IMG/VR virus record: IMGVR_UViG_3300034072_001386 | Location: 1 to 45,323 of that record | Source: a virus | Direction: 5' to 3' (one strand) | Length of the DNA stretch: 45,323 bases | Program-made: the position numbers and the translations under genes | Notes under the pieces: model-generated | What the model saw: the letters and a program-made list of their open reading frames with translations, nothing else | What the model was told of the DNA's origin: nothing | The model's database searches: none | Part shown: positions 16,430 through 24,087 of the stretch, piece by piece | Position numbering within the stretch: position 1 is the first letter of the stretch | Layout of the letters: each line of letters starts with the position of its first letter

Positions 16430-19400
16430 TTAGGCAGTTGCTGCCAGCGCGGCATTGGATACAACGTCAGCGGCTTTTTCAAACAAGGCGGCAATCTCTG
16501 CATCGCTGCCATGCTTTTCAAACAAGGCCTCCAAGTTGTCAAAGTCCACTGTCAGCGGGTCTGTCTTGCCGTCTGCAATGCCTTGCAGGTACTGCAGGGC
16601 TGCTGTGCGCTCAGGGTCTGCGCTTTGCGGCTCTTGTGCTGCGGTTGCATGCTTGGCAATCGCTGCATCAATCGTCGCCTTTAAACCCTCAAACATTTTG
16701 AATGCATCCTGCATATCAATCTCTCGCAGCTTGTTCGGCTTGCGCGCATCTAGCTTGTTATTGACTGAGTGCGCAGTGTCACGGTCAACACCGTAAGCAG
16801 CCATTAACAAGCTGTCGCGCCCACTCTTGCTGAATGTTTCCATCAAATCAATTTGCGCTGCGTCAGTCATGCCTTCAAAGCTGCTCAGGCTATATGCGAT
16901 GTCCTTGAGATACTTTGCAGCTTCCTCGATTGTTGAGCCTTCTACATACTGCTTCGGCTTGGTGCTTTCAGATTGCTTTTCCTGCATCAGCTTTGCAAAG
17001 CGTTCGCCCGCCTCCTTTGGCATGCTGTCCATATCGGGGAAGGTGTCGAATGGGTACTGCTGCCACATTTCCTGCTGAATAGCGGCCTCAAGCATTCGCA
17101 AATCGCCCTCTTGGACGTATTCATAGTAGTTAGCCGCGTACTCATGGCCAGCGAAGTGCTGCGCGAGCTTTTCCACTGCCTCTGCGCGCTCAGATTCGGT
17201 GTGCAGGCGGCGAATTTCAAAAGATTTCAACTCTTTCTCTGTCAGCTCACGGCTATAAACCGCAACCCCATGGCGCGCTGTACTGGCAATGTCTGGCGTA
17301 GCTGGGTCAACGCGCAGGAAGCCATCTTGCGGAATTGCTCCCGGCCCTGCAGGACGGTTTACCAGCGCATAACGGTACTCAGTGCTCGCAGTGGTGTTTT
17401 CTGACTCTGGCATTGGCTCATTGGCCTGTGCTTCACGCTGCAACTGCTCCAAGCGCTGGCGCGTGCGGCGCGCTTCGGCGTTGGTGTTTTTCAGCTCATA
17501 GTCAGGAAAGCCCACGCGGCCCGCAAAGTCCTTTTTGAACAGGCCTTCAATGGTCGTTTCGCTCCAGCCCATGGCGGCAAGGCCTGCGCGGTCGTTCTTG
17601 CGCACCAGCTTGTTTGCACTGCGCATCAACTCGCTGTAGCCCTCCAAGTAGGCCAGCTTCGCCTGCAGCTTGGCAATGGCATCTGGATCGGTGCTGTAAA
17701 TCTCCCCCTTGGGCTTAGCCCTGAGCAATGCATTTAGGCGTGCTACGGGCGTGTCTGCGGCCTGCACAGGCTCTACCTTGGGTTCTGGCTGCGGCTCTGG
17801 CTGCACTTGCTCTTGTGGCGCTGGCAGTGCCTGCACCAGCTCTGCCAGCTTGGCGGTGATTTCCTTGGCCTTGGAGCTTTCCAGCGCCACAGCATCACCG
17901 GCTGCGCCCGTGTACAGGGTCACAAAGCCACCCTCGGAGATAGCTGCACGCGCGGCAATCTGGCCATCCTTGCCGATCTGTGCGGACACGCCGAAGTGCG
18001 TGGCACCGTCAAACAGGGAGCCTGTGTGCAGCGATGCCGTGAAGTCACCCCACACCACCTGAGCCCCGGCTGCTTCTGCGGCTTTTTCCAAGTCCAAATT
18101 GGCGCGCACAAAATCCAGCGACTTGCCGAAAAACTCGCTGTCTTCGTCGTCCACGATGCCGTCATCACTGGATGGCGCATCGTCGCTGTTTTCTGCCCAG
18201 TCTTTGGCGTCAATTCCCTTCGCAACCTCTGCAGGATCATCCCCCACGCGGGCGATGTAATCGAAACTGCCGTTGAAGTCGATTTCATCCAGCATGCGGC
18301 TGTCAGGGCTCATAACAATTTCTGTGCCGCGCGGGCTTTCTACCGCCCACTGACCTCCCTCGGTTTCTTCGTCTGGATTGGTGTTTGGCTTGCCGTCCTG
18401 CGTCAGCTTCCAGCCCAGCTCCTGCAATTCCTTGGCCACACCTTCAATCAGCTCGCCCAACTGGCCAAAATCGCCGGACGCGCGGGCCTTGGCCACCTTG
18501 ACCTTTTCCATAATTGCGCGGACGCGATCAACCAGCTTTTGCATATTCATGTGCGAAGGCATTTCAGGCAATCCGCGCGCAATCAAATCCTCGCACGCCT
18601 GCAAGTAGCCCAAAATCTCGCCTTCACCAACATTTGCCAGCTTGGCCAGACTCGCATTGCCGTACTCAAGGCGGTGATTCAGGCACCATTCCAGCGATTC
18701 ATAGGCCTCGCGTGCCTCTTTCTTGGTCACTGCCTTGACCTTGGCAGGCTTGGCCAGCGCCAGCACATCAGTACCCTTCACCAGCTTGAGCTTGGCGGCC
18801 ATTTCTTCGGCGGTCAGGCTCTTGCCTTGCATGGCATGACCCATACCCGTGAGCACTTGGTTGGCCAACCAGTCGTAAATGTCCTGCGCGCTGCCGGTCT
18901 TGGTCTGCTGCATGCCCGATTGCGTGGCCTTGGCTTCGTAGTCGCTGCCCTTGGCCTCCAAGGTCACATATTCGCTGCTGCGCGACTTGCCAATCAGGTA
19001 CACAGCGGCGTACTTTTCTGCCATGGATGAGTCCCACCACTTGTCAGACGTGGCGGCAGGCTCTTGCTCTTCTGCAGCCTTGCGCGCTGCCTCTGCCTCT
19101 TGCTCGGCCTTTTGCGCCTCTTCCATGGCCTTAGCCTTGTCGGCATCCCACTGCTTACCGGCTTCCTGTAGCACCTTGGCGGCTTCGGCGGGTTCGGCCT
19201 GCGCCACCCACTGGGCCTCTACTACGCCTGTCAGGTTGCGGTCGTCCATTTCGCCGCCACCGATCCACGCATAGGGGTCGGACTTAACCCGGTTTTTTAG
19301 CGCAGTCATTACCTTGGCTTCCCACTCGCTGCGGGTCATTCCAAGGTTCTTGCTTTTGTTCTTTGCAGCTTCGATCTGCGCAATCTGGTGCTCTTCCAAT

Positions 19401-20632
19401 TCCAGCTTGGCCAGCTCCAAATCCTTCTGTGCGGCGCTCAGCTCAGCCTCCAGCCCCTGCACCTCACCCTTGAGCGTTTCAATGGCCTGCAGGCGCTCGG
19501 CGCGCTTGCCGTTGGCACGCTGGAATGCGGCGCTGTTTTTGTCGGCCAGTCGCATCATGCGGCGCGCAACTTCGCGCACGTTCAAGTCCTTGCCCAGCTC
19601 GGGCGCGACAACGATGGTCACGTCCTTTTTATTGAGCATCCATTTCCACGAAATCAGCTCGTCGTCAGGGTTGATCTTGCTGGGGTCGGCGTCCGGGTTG
19701 TGCAGGTACACGCTGATTGTCTGCCCATCGCTCAGCTCATACACCACAGCCACTTGTGCGGTGCCGCGCTGCTTAAAGGGGTCGGATACCTGCATGGCCT
19801 GCGTTTTAACGGCCACGTTGGTGACGCGATCCATGGCCGCGCGCAGCAGGCCCATGCGCTGCTCTAGCTTCACAAATGGCGTCACCAGCGCATCCAGCGC
19901 CAACACCGATTCATTGTCGGGGTCGCTCAAAATGTCGGCCATGCTGGCGCTGTCCAGCAGCAAGCCGCCTGCGCCGTCATCACGGCGAATGTCGTAGATC
20001 AATTGGTCGAGGTTGCCGCCAATGGGCAACGCTTCGCCATTCCATGCCGTAGGCTTCATGGCTGGGCTTTCCTTGGGGTTATAGGGGAGGTGCTGGGGGT
20101 CAGCAGGACGGTCTAAGCTGGCGTACTTGAGCCACCAGCGGAATTGATCGAGGGTCATCGGCACGATGCTTTGCAGGCCTTCCCAGCCCAGCTCGTAGCT
20201 GGCCATGTACGCGGCCCGCGCGGCCTCTTCGCTGCCAAAGCACAGCATGGCCTTGTGCTCGTCAAAGCGGCCCTGAAACCCTTGGTTGATGACGTACACC
20301 GTGCCGCTATCGACCTGCGCGCCGATAAAGCAGTCCACGGCATCACCATCGGCCCCCTTGGTGCCCTGCAAGTAGCCGTAGTGCGCGCCCATGACGTTGC
20401 GCCACTTGCGCCCCGTGGTCTTGCTGCACTTTTCGCGCACGGAGCCTTGGGGCTGCTCGATACACAGCGTCAGGCCTTGCCACTGCACGCGGCCCACTTT
20501 GTAGTTTCCAGCGTTGCAGGTCGCATCACTGGGGCGCTGCTTGCCAAAACCGAAGGCACTGGCGTGCGCTGCTTGGTCTATCGCTGCAAGCATTGCGTCA
20601 AAAGACGCGGGAGGTGGAATATTTGATGGCAT
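16430..20632 (-). CDS. Large polyvalent protein with N-terminal pyrophosphatase-like domain (DdrB-like)
   Basis: About 1400 residues. The N-terminal 180 carry the phage InPase-like signature: MGAHYGYLQGTKGADGDAVD near 81-100, then FIGAQVDSGTVYVI and GRFDEHKAML. LLLDSASM near 224-231 may be a protease cleavage site that frees the N-terminal domain. Long coiled-coil and Ala/Glu-rich stretches follow (about 400-560). Near 1150 a 'YALVNRPAGPGAIPQDGFLR' block matches a segment I associate with DdrB-like anti-restriction proteins. ATG 20632 was chosen over GTG 20686 because the late-promoter element lies between them; no clear Shine-Dalgarno precedes it. Confidence 0.75.
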   Translation of the reverse strand: MPSNIPPPASFDAMLAAIDQAAHASAFGFGKQRPSDATCNAGNYKVGRVQWQGLTLCIEQPQGSVREKCSKTTGRKWRNVMGAHYGYLQGTKGADGDAVDCFIGAQVDSGTVYVINQGFQGRFDEHKAMLCFGSEEAARAAYMASYELGWEGLQSIVPMTLDQFRWWLKYASLDRPADPQHLPYNPKESPAMKPTAWNGEALPIGGNLDQLIYDIRRDDGAGGLLLDSASMADILSDPDNESVLALDALVTPFVKLEQRMGLLRAAMDRVTNVAVKTQAMQVSDPFKQRGTAQVAVVYELSDGQTISVYLHNPDADPSKINPDDELISWKWMLNKKDVTIVVAPELGKDLNVREVARRMMRLADKNSAAFQRANGKRAERLQAIETLKGEVQGLEAELSAAQKDLELAKLELEEHQIAQIEAAKNKSKNLGMTRSEWEAKVMTALKNRVKSDPYAWIGGGEMDDRNLTGVVEAQWVAQAEPAEAAKVLQEAGKQWDADKAKAMEEAQKAEQEAEAARKAAEEQEPAATSDKWWDSSMAEKYAAVYLIGKSRSSEYVTLEAKGSDYEAKATQSGMQQTKTGSAQDIYDWLANQVLTGMGHAMQGKSLTAEEMAAKLKLVKGTDVLALAKPAKVKAVTKKEAREAYESLEWCLNHRLEYGNASLAKLANVGEGEILGYLQACEDLIARGLPEMPSHMNMQKLVDRVRAIMEKVKVAKARASGDFGQLGELIEGVAKELQELGWKLTQDGKPNTNPDEETEGGQWAVESPRGTEIVMSPDSRMLDEIDFNGSFDYIARVGDDPAEVAKGIDAKDWAENSDDAPSSDDGIVDDEDSEFFGKSLDFVRANLDLEKAAEAAGAQVVWGDFTASLHTGSLFDGATHFGVSAQIGKDGQIAARAAISEGGFVTLYTGAAGDAVALESSKAKEITAKLAELVQALPAPQEQVQPEPQPEPKVEPVQAADTPVARLNALLRAKPKGEIYSTDPDAIAKLQAKLAYLEGYSELMRSANKLVRKNDRAGLAAMGWSETTIEGLFKKDFAGRVGFPDYELKNTNAEARRTRQRLEQLQREAQANEPMPESENTTASTEYRYALVNRPAGPGAIPQDGFLRVDPATPDIASTARHGVAVYSRELTEKELKSFEIRRLHTESERAEAVEKLAQHFAGHEYAANYYEYVQEGDLRMLEAAIQQEMWQQYPFDTFPDMDSMPKEAGERFAKLMQEKQSESTKPKQYVEGSTIEEAAKYLKDIAYSLSSFEGMTDAAQIDLMETFSKSGRDSLLMAAYGVDRDTAHSVNNKLDARKPNKLREIDMQDAFKMFEGLKATIDAAIAKHATAAQEPQSADPERTAALQYLQGIADGKTDPLTVDFDNLEALFEKHGSDAEIAALFEKAADVVSNAALAATA
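19284..19296. promoter_or_regulatory. Dispersed operator site 8 (A-tract variant, inside polyvalent gene)
   Basis: TTAACCCGGTTTT, extended by further T, encodes KNRVK in the polyvalent protein. Confidence 0.6.
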
Positions 20633-20660
20633 GCGGGCAATCGTAGGATTGCGAATGCTG

Positions 20661-20686
20661 CTTTTTTCCCCCTGTTTTCTGCGCAC
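20661..20686 (-). promoter_or_regulatory. Late-promoter-like element B (polyvalent operon)
   Basis: The minus strand reads GTGCGCAGAAAAC, AGGGGG, AAAAAA. It is 41 bases upstream of the ATG at 20632. It sits back to back with the plus-strand promoter at 20702. Confidence 0.6.
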
Positions 20687-20701
20687 TTCCCCATCAAATC
20701 C

Positions 20702-20730
20702 TTGATGAACGCGCGTTACAAGACTACATT
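20702..20730 (+). promoter_or_regulatory. Sigma70-like promoter with operator in its spacer
   Basis: TTGATG (20702-20707), 17 bases, TACATT (20725-20730). The first ten bases of the spacer (20708-20717) are the perfect palindrome AACGCGCGTT, the typical place for a repressor. The expected start of transcription is at the gene's ATG (20737), so the message would be leaderless. Confidence 0.6.
20708..20717. promoter_or_regulatory. AACGCGCGTT palindromic operator candidate
   Basis: It lies between the -35 and -10 boxes of the plus-strand promoter. The same core recurs in the 16-base palindrome at 21740-21755, about 1 kb away on the far side of the plus-strand gene. Confidence 0.5.
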
Positions 20731-20736
20731 AAGGCC

Positions 20737-20964
20737 ATGCCTAAAAAGAAAAATCCAACGATTGCCAAAATCCAAGCACGGGTGCGCTCCATGGAGTCCC
20801 GTAAGATAGAAGCCGGTGCCCGCCGTATGCCCGGTGGACTGCTGCAGCCCGAAGCCACTCAGGCTATTGAATCCTTGCTGGCCAGTGGCTTTGCACCCAA
20901 CATCACACACGCTATCAACCGTGCATTGATTGAATGTGCCGCTAGGATCACACCCCAGCAGTAA
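20737..20964 (+). CDS. Ribbon-helix-helix-like DNA-binding protein (leaderless)
   Basis: 75 residues. The N-terminal 30 are very basic (MPKKKNPTIAKIQARVRSMESR). The C-terminal part fits a ribbon-helix-helix fold: strand RMPGGLL, helix PEATQAIESLLASG, turn, helix NITHAINRALIECAAR. Such proteins bind DNA as dimers through the strand. AAGG lies only 2 bases before the ATG, but the promoter's -10 ends at 20730, so transcription should begin at the ATG itself, as with lambda cI from PRM. Its promoter holds an AACGCGCGTT palindrome, so autoregulation is likely. It is a plus-strand unit in a minus-strand genome. Targets are unknown. Confidence 0.6.
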   Translation: MPKKKNPTIAKIQARVRSMESRKIEAGARRMPGGLLQPEATQAIESLLASGFAPNITHAINRALIECAARITPQQ

Positions 20965-20982
20965 GCATTTTTCTCCACTCAC

Positions 20983-21007
20983 AAAGCCCGCCCTGAGCGG
21001 GTTTTTT
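20983..21007 (+). terminator. Rho-independent terminator of plus-strand RHH-like gene
   Basis: CCCGC-CCTGA-GCGGG with flanking AAAG/TTTT pairing and a six-T tract. It lies 19 bases after the stop codon. Confidence 0.75.
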
Positions 21008-21013
21008 CATTTC

Positions 21014-21026
21014 TTAACCGGGTTAA
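21014..21026. promoter_or_regulatory. Dispersed operator site 9 (perfect)
   Basis: TTAACCGGGTTAA in the intergenic region, just after the terminator of the plus-strand gene. Confidence 0.75.
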
Positions 21027-21068
21027 TTTCCACTGCGTTTGCGCTGTACCAGTGCTTAACTTTCTCTC

Positions 21069-21566
21069 TTGGTTCTTGTTTGTTTGGAGACTGTTAACTT
21101 CTCAGCTCCCCCCGTTGACTGCCAGAGGGTTCGAGGGTTGCTCATCTTGGCAAAGGCTCCCCCAGCCCAGCGCTCAAAAAAAAGCGGCTCGGTTGCGGTC
21201 TTTGCCAAGGCTCTGCCGTCAGGACGGATGGGAGACAAATTGGCCCGTGCCACTGGATACGTGGGCACGGTTAGCGGATTCACGGGCATATCCCCCGCGT
21301 GCAGGCCTGTTCCGCCTCAAGGCTCTAGGTGCGCGCTTCCCTGCACCCCCGGCTTTCGCCTTCATTCATCGCGCGCTATGGCCGCCCATGTGCGAATCGT
21401 GAATACCTTGGAGCGAAGTTACCAACCCCAAGGCTTGACGCATAACGCATGGATTGCGGACAGGAGTGCAGAAGGCACGCGCATATGCACAGCTACGCCA
21501 TGGGCTTGTACAGCGGTCGTAGATATGGATACAATGTGTCTAACGCAACGGCCTATCCCAAGTTAG
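21069..21566 (+). CDS. Doubtful 165-codon reading frame in the large intergenic gap
   Basis: This frame starts at TTG and has no Shine-Dalgarno. The product is Cys/Pro/Arg-rich and of odd composition (e.g. SGFTGISPACRPVPPQGSR, CTPGFRLHSSRAM). It ends just before a strong terminator, which is the only support. No family is recognised. The region 21027-21500 otherwise shows no gene on either strand; the frame may be chance in GC-rich DNA. Confidence 0.2.
   Translation: MVLVCLETVNFSAPPVDCQRVRGLLILAKAPPAQRSKKSGSVAVFAKALPSGRMGDKLARATGYVGTVSGFTGISPACRPVPPQGSRCALPCTPGFRLHSSRAMAAHVRIVNTLERSYQPQGLTHNAWIADRSAEGTRICTATPWACTAVVDMDTMCLTQRPIPS
21506..21535 (+). promoter_or_regulatory. Sigma70-like promoter, candidate small RNA promoter
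   Basis: TTGTAC (21506-21511), 18 bases, TACAAT (21530-21535). It is 45 bases before a strong terminator hairpin, so the transcript would be about 75-80 nucleotides. Confidence 0.4.
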
Positions 21567-21618
21567 AAACCGTCTGCGGAAAAGCTCCGAAGTTCCACGT
21601 TCGGGGCTTTTCTTTTTT
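21542..21618 (+). ncRNA. Candidate small RNA of about 77 nucleotides
   Basis: The stretch lies between a plausible promoter (21506-21535) and a strong intrinsic terminator. TCTAAC (21539-21544) and GTTAGA (21562-21567) could pair around a 17-base loop, although the predicted start cuts the first three bases of the left arm. No homology is recognised. It may instead be only the 3' end of a longer transcript. Confidence 0.3.
21580..21618 (+). terminator. Strong rho-independent terminator
   Basis: AAAAGCTCCGAA (21580-21591) pairs with TTCGGGGCTTTT (21600-21611) over 12 base pairs, including one U-G pair, with an 8-base loop and a C-T6 tail. Confidence 0.75.
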
Positions 21619-21739
21619 CTAGGGTTGCTTTTCAAAAAGAGAGCAAGCCAGCTAGAGCTTTCGGCATCTGTGCCATTGTTGGGCTGGATCATACACGCCC
21701 AAACTGCCGCAATCACCTGTATTTGCGTACAGCAGTAAA

Positions 21740-21755
21740 AATAACGCGCGTTATT
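21740..21755. promoter_or_regulatory. Perfect 16-base palindrome
   Basis: AATAACGCGCGTTATT is fully symmetric and contains the AACGCGCGTT core found in the promoter of the RHH-like gene. It lies next to the terminator of the tail operon and upstream of no minus-strand start, so it may be an operator or a looping site. Confidence 0.5.
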
Positions 21756-21756
21756 A

Positions 21757-21782
21757 AGCAAAAACCCGCACACGGCGGGCTG
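21757..21782 (-). terminator. Rho-independent terminator of tail/DarA-N operon
   Basis: The minus strand reads AGCCCGC, loop CGTGT, GCGGG, then TTTTTGCTT. It lies about 20 bases after the stop of the gene ending at 21803. Confidence 0.7.
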
Positions 21783-21793
21783 CATGCATCGTC

Positions 21794-21806
21794 TTAACCG
21801 GGTTAA
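21794..21806. promoter_or_regulatory. Dispersed operator site 10 (perfect, extended arms)
   Basis: TTAACCGGGTTAA lies inside a longer palindrome with 10-base arms (21791-21810). It covers the stop codon of the DarA-N-like gene. Confidence 0.75.
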
Positions 21807-22291
21807 GACGCCACAATCTGCGCGCGAATCTTGGCGGCTTCATCGCGTGTGGTGGCGATGGCTTCCTTGATCTGGTCGCGCTTTTCCGTTAGCACTTTCT
21901 CCAGCTTGGGCGCGGCTGTGCGAATGCTCGGGGGCAGCGCCACCTTGGCATTGGCCAGCTTCTTTTGGAACGCTGCGCGCCCTGCATTCATGGCCTTGAC
22001 CACCTCGTCAATGGCGGCCTTGTGGTCGTCCGGGTTCTTGAGCGGCAGCACCCGGCCATTGAGCAGCAGTTGGTAAATGTCTCCGGTCTGCTTCACGCGA
22101 AAGAGCACCACTTGGCTGTCCGCGAAGGTCATGCTCATTTCACGGTGGGAGATACCGGCTGTGCGCTTTACAGTCGTGCCGTAGTCGGTATCCACAAGCT
22201 GCGCCCCGGCGCGCGTGAAAAAGCCCTGCAGGGTCTTGCTCGCGCGCCCCTTGGCCAGATCGTCAAAGGTAAAGAGTACGTTTTTAGCCAT
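21803..22291 (-). CDS. DarA N-terminal-domain-like protein
   Basis: 162 residues from ATG at 22291. The block VKRTAGISHREMSMTFADSQ, followed by VLFRVKQTGDIYQLLLNGR, LPLKNPDDHKAAIDEVVKAM and NAGRAAFQKKLA, is what I know as the DarA N-terminal domain (defence against restriction A). In P1, DarA is a head-borne protein made large and then cut by the head protease; here the domain stands alone. The last third is a long helix (EKVLTEKRDQIKEAIATTRDEAAKIRAQIV). It is the last gene of the baseplate operon, overlaps the previous stop by 8 bases and ends in a dispersed operator. The Shine-Dalgarno is weak. Confidence 0.7.
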   Translation of the reverse strand: MAKNVLFTFDDLAKGRASKTLQGFFTRAGAQLVDTDYGTTVKRTAGISHREMSMTFADSQVVLFRVKQTGDIYQLLLNGRVLPLKNPDDHKAAIDEVVKAMNAGRAAFQKKLANAKVALPPSIRTAAPKLEKVLTEKRDQIKEAIATTRDEAAKIRAQIVAS

Positions 22292-22553
22292 GGCTGGCGT
22301 CTTTCTCGGCCTGTGCCGCTTGGTAGTAACGGGGCAAATGGGCGCGCTGCAACTCGGACTCATACGCCGTCTTGCAGTGCTCTTTTTGCCAAAAGAAAAG
22401 CAGGTCGATGGCTCTGGCTGTCCACCCCCACCACTTGTGACGCTTCATGCGCATCCGGTGCGCGCGAGCGGACAGGGTTTCGTCGGCCTGCCCGCCCAGT
22501 AGCGTGTTCAGAAGTTGGTCAAAGGCAATCAGTACCTGAAACAGTGCTTGCAT
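22284..22553 (-). CDS. Small conserved phage protein (unrecognised)
   Basis: 89 residues from ATG at 22553, with GAGGGAG just upstream; a further ATG five codons before lacks this. The N-terminus has a helix (QALFQVLIAFDQLLNTLLGG), then QADETLSARAHRMR and DLLFFWQKEHCKTAYESELQ. Proteins of this style occur in phages of GC-rich hosts near baseplate genes. It may be a tail or membrane-associated component. No enzyme motif is seen. It overlaps the DarA-N-like gene. Confidence 0.55.
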   Translation of the reverse strand: MQALFQVLIAFDQLLNTLLGGQADETLSARAHRMRMKRHKWWGWTARAIDLLFFWQKEHCKTAYESELQRAHLPRYYQAAQAEKDASHG

Positions 22554-22564
22554 GACTCCCTCGG

Positions 22565-23191
22565 TCAATGTGGTGGCGACACGTCCGCGCCATCGCCTTG
22601 TTCTGTGTGGGTGTGGTCGCTGCCCACGTTCACCCCGTTGTGCGTCAGGGTGCCGCCAGAGATTGCAGCGCCACCGCCACCGGACACCGAGATACCGCCC
22701 GTGCCGGTAATCAGGTCATCCACGGTCAGCGCGCCCTTGATGTGCGTCAGCGGCGCTTCAATCGTGACCAGTGACGGGCTCTTGATCGTGATGTTGGCCC
22801 CAGTGGATTCGATCAGCACATTGCCGCCCGCAATGAACTGCATGAGCTTGACCGCAAGCAGCTCAATGTTGTCTTGATGGAACCGGCGCCAGTCGGTGCC
22901 ATTGCCCACGCGCGGATTGCGAAAGCCGGTGATGATGGGATAGCGCGCGTCCCCGCACTCAAACTCCACCCACACGGTATCGCCCGCCAAAATCAGAATG
23001 TCGGTCGAAAACTCCCCAGCCTTGGACTTGTCGCCAATGGGGTATTCGATTTCTGCCGATATGCCGGGGCCAGTGCCATCGGTCAGGCCGGGGATATGCA
23101 CGCGGCACTCCCTGCGTTTTTTGTCGTAGCTGGCCACCACGGCGGGCAGCTTGCCGGGGATAAAGCCGTGGGCCTGATCGGAATCGCTCAT
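22565..23191 (-). CDS. Baseplate spike protein (gpV-like)
   Basis: 208 residues from ATG at 23191, behind GGGGGACGTGG. After an OB-fold-like N-terminal part (VVASYDKKRRECRVHIPG; WVEFECGDARYPIITGF), it passes into a beta-helical repeat (GGNVLIESTGANITIKSPSL, VTIEAPLTHIKGALTV). It ends with a tip that has HTHTEQGDGADVSPPH. The closely spaced His residues near the C-terminus fit the iron-binding apex of contractile-tail spikes. It would puncture the outer membrane. It overlaps the hub gene by 4 bases and is followed by small tail proteins. Confidence 0.75.
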   Translation of the reverse strand: MSDSDQAHGFIPGKLPAVVASYDKKRRECRVHIPGLTDGTGPGISAEIEYPIGDKSKAGEFSTDILILAGDTVWVEFECGDARYPIITGFRNPRVGNGTDWRRFHQDNIELLAVKLMQFIAGGNVLIESTGANITIKSPSLVTIEAPLTHIKGALTVDDLITGTGGISVSGGGGAAISGGTLTHNGVNVGSDHTHTEQGDGADVSPPH

Positions 23192-24081
23192 ACCACGTCC
23201 CCCAGCCACAGCTTGGTAAAGGCTTGCTGAGCCCCACCCGATTCGGTGCCGGATGCAAAGTAGTGACAGGCCGTGATGATGGCCAAGTTCTTAGCCCCGG
23301 CCACCTCAATCACGTCCCCAGCGCACAAGTGGCCCGCAAAGTCGATGCGCGCCTCTTTGCGGCGCACCAGCACCTTGCCCATGCCATTGAGCATCAGCTT
23401 GCTTTTGCGCGGTGCGTAGCTGCTGGATCGGGCCTTGGTGCTGTCCGCATAGATGATCGAGCCATCGTCGGCAATGCTGTAGAACGTGGGCACCTCATGG
23501 CGCTCCAAAAAGTCGCTTTCTGCGCCCTTGGTGGCGCTGGACGGGATGCTCATGGATGGCGCGGCTTTGAGCATGTCAGCCAGCCGCAAAAACTCCATGC
23601 GCCCGTTTTTCCAGCGGATCGCGCCTCCCGAGTCCTGTACGGCCCGCGCCAGCATGAATGTCGGGGTCTGCCCCTTCATGCACACAAAGCGCGGAACCGT
23701 CACGTCCTGCGCCATGGGGCGAAGGGTGCAGCCACAGGCCCGGTATAGGGTGTGCAGGGGCTGGTTTTCCATCACGATAGGGCGCTCCAGCACGTAGCTG
23801 GCTGGGGTGCAGGCTTCCAGATACGCCACCAGCTCCACGGCGGCCTGCAGTCTGTCGCCTTGCACCTGCCCTCCCGTGATGGGCTTGCGTGAAATGATCT
23901 TGAGCCGGTCGCCTTGGCCCGTGGTCAGCACCATGCCCTCTTTGGTCTGCGCCAGCACCGATTCGTCGGCGCGCAGCGTGGCCTCAAAGGTCACAGGGAT
24001 GGGCGTCAGGTCAGTGCGCAGCGCGGCCTTGATGATGGCATCGCCGCGCACCTGATCGCCGTTGTCGAACATCAAGATCAT
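23188..24081 (-). CDS. Baseplate hub protein (gpD/gp27-like, tentative)
   Basis: 297 residues. The mix of beta strands and motifs such as 'GMVLTTGQGDRLKIISRKPI' and 'YLEACTPASYVLERPIVMEN' has the style of baseplate hub proteins on which the spike sits. It is immediately upstream of the spike gene, with a 4-base overlap, which supports a hub role. There is no lysozyme motif. The family is inferred from order and fold style, not from a distinct signature. Confidence 0.55.
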   Translation of the reverse strand: MILMFDNGDQVRGDAIIKAALRTDLTPIPVTFEATLRADESVLAQTKEGMVLTTGQGDRLKIISRKPITGGQVQGDRLQAAVELVAYLEACTPASYVLERPIVMENQPLHTLYRACGCTLRPMAQDVTVPRFVCMKGQTPTFMLARAVQDSGGAIRWKNGRMEFLRLADMLKAAPSMSIPSSATKGAESDFLERHEVPTFYSIADDGSIIYADSTKARSSSYAPRKSKLMLNGMGKVLVRRKEARIDFAGHLCAGDVIEVAGAKNLAIITACHYFASGTESGGAQQAFTKLWLGDVV

Positions 24082-24087
24082 GGGTTG

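Noticed and set aside
17807-19030. A 407-codon plus-strand frame opposite the polyvalent gene
   Set aside because: Same shadow effect; composition is not protein-like and the opposite frame encodes a recognisable large protein.
21100-21170. GGTTCGAGGG, like a tRNA T-arm
   Set aside because: No matching acceptor, D or anticodon stems could be found around it.
21540-21785. 81-codon minus-strand frame
   Set aside because: It runs through the plus-strand terminator, the 16-base palindrome and the minus-strand terminator, and has no Shine-Dalgarno.
23505-23535. GCGCAGAAAGCGACTTTTT inside the hub gene, like the late-promoter motif
   Set aside because: It is in the middle of a coding region with no gene start downstream and lacks the final C of the motif.
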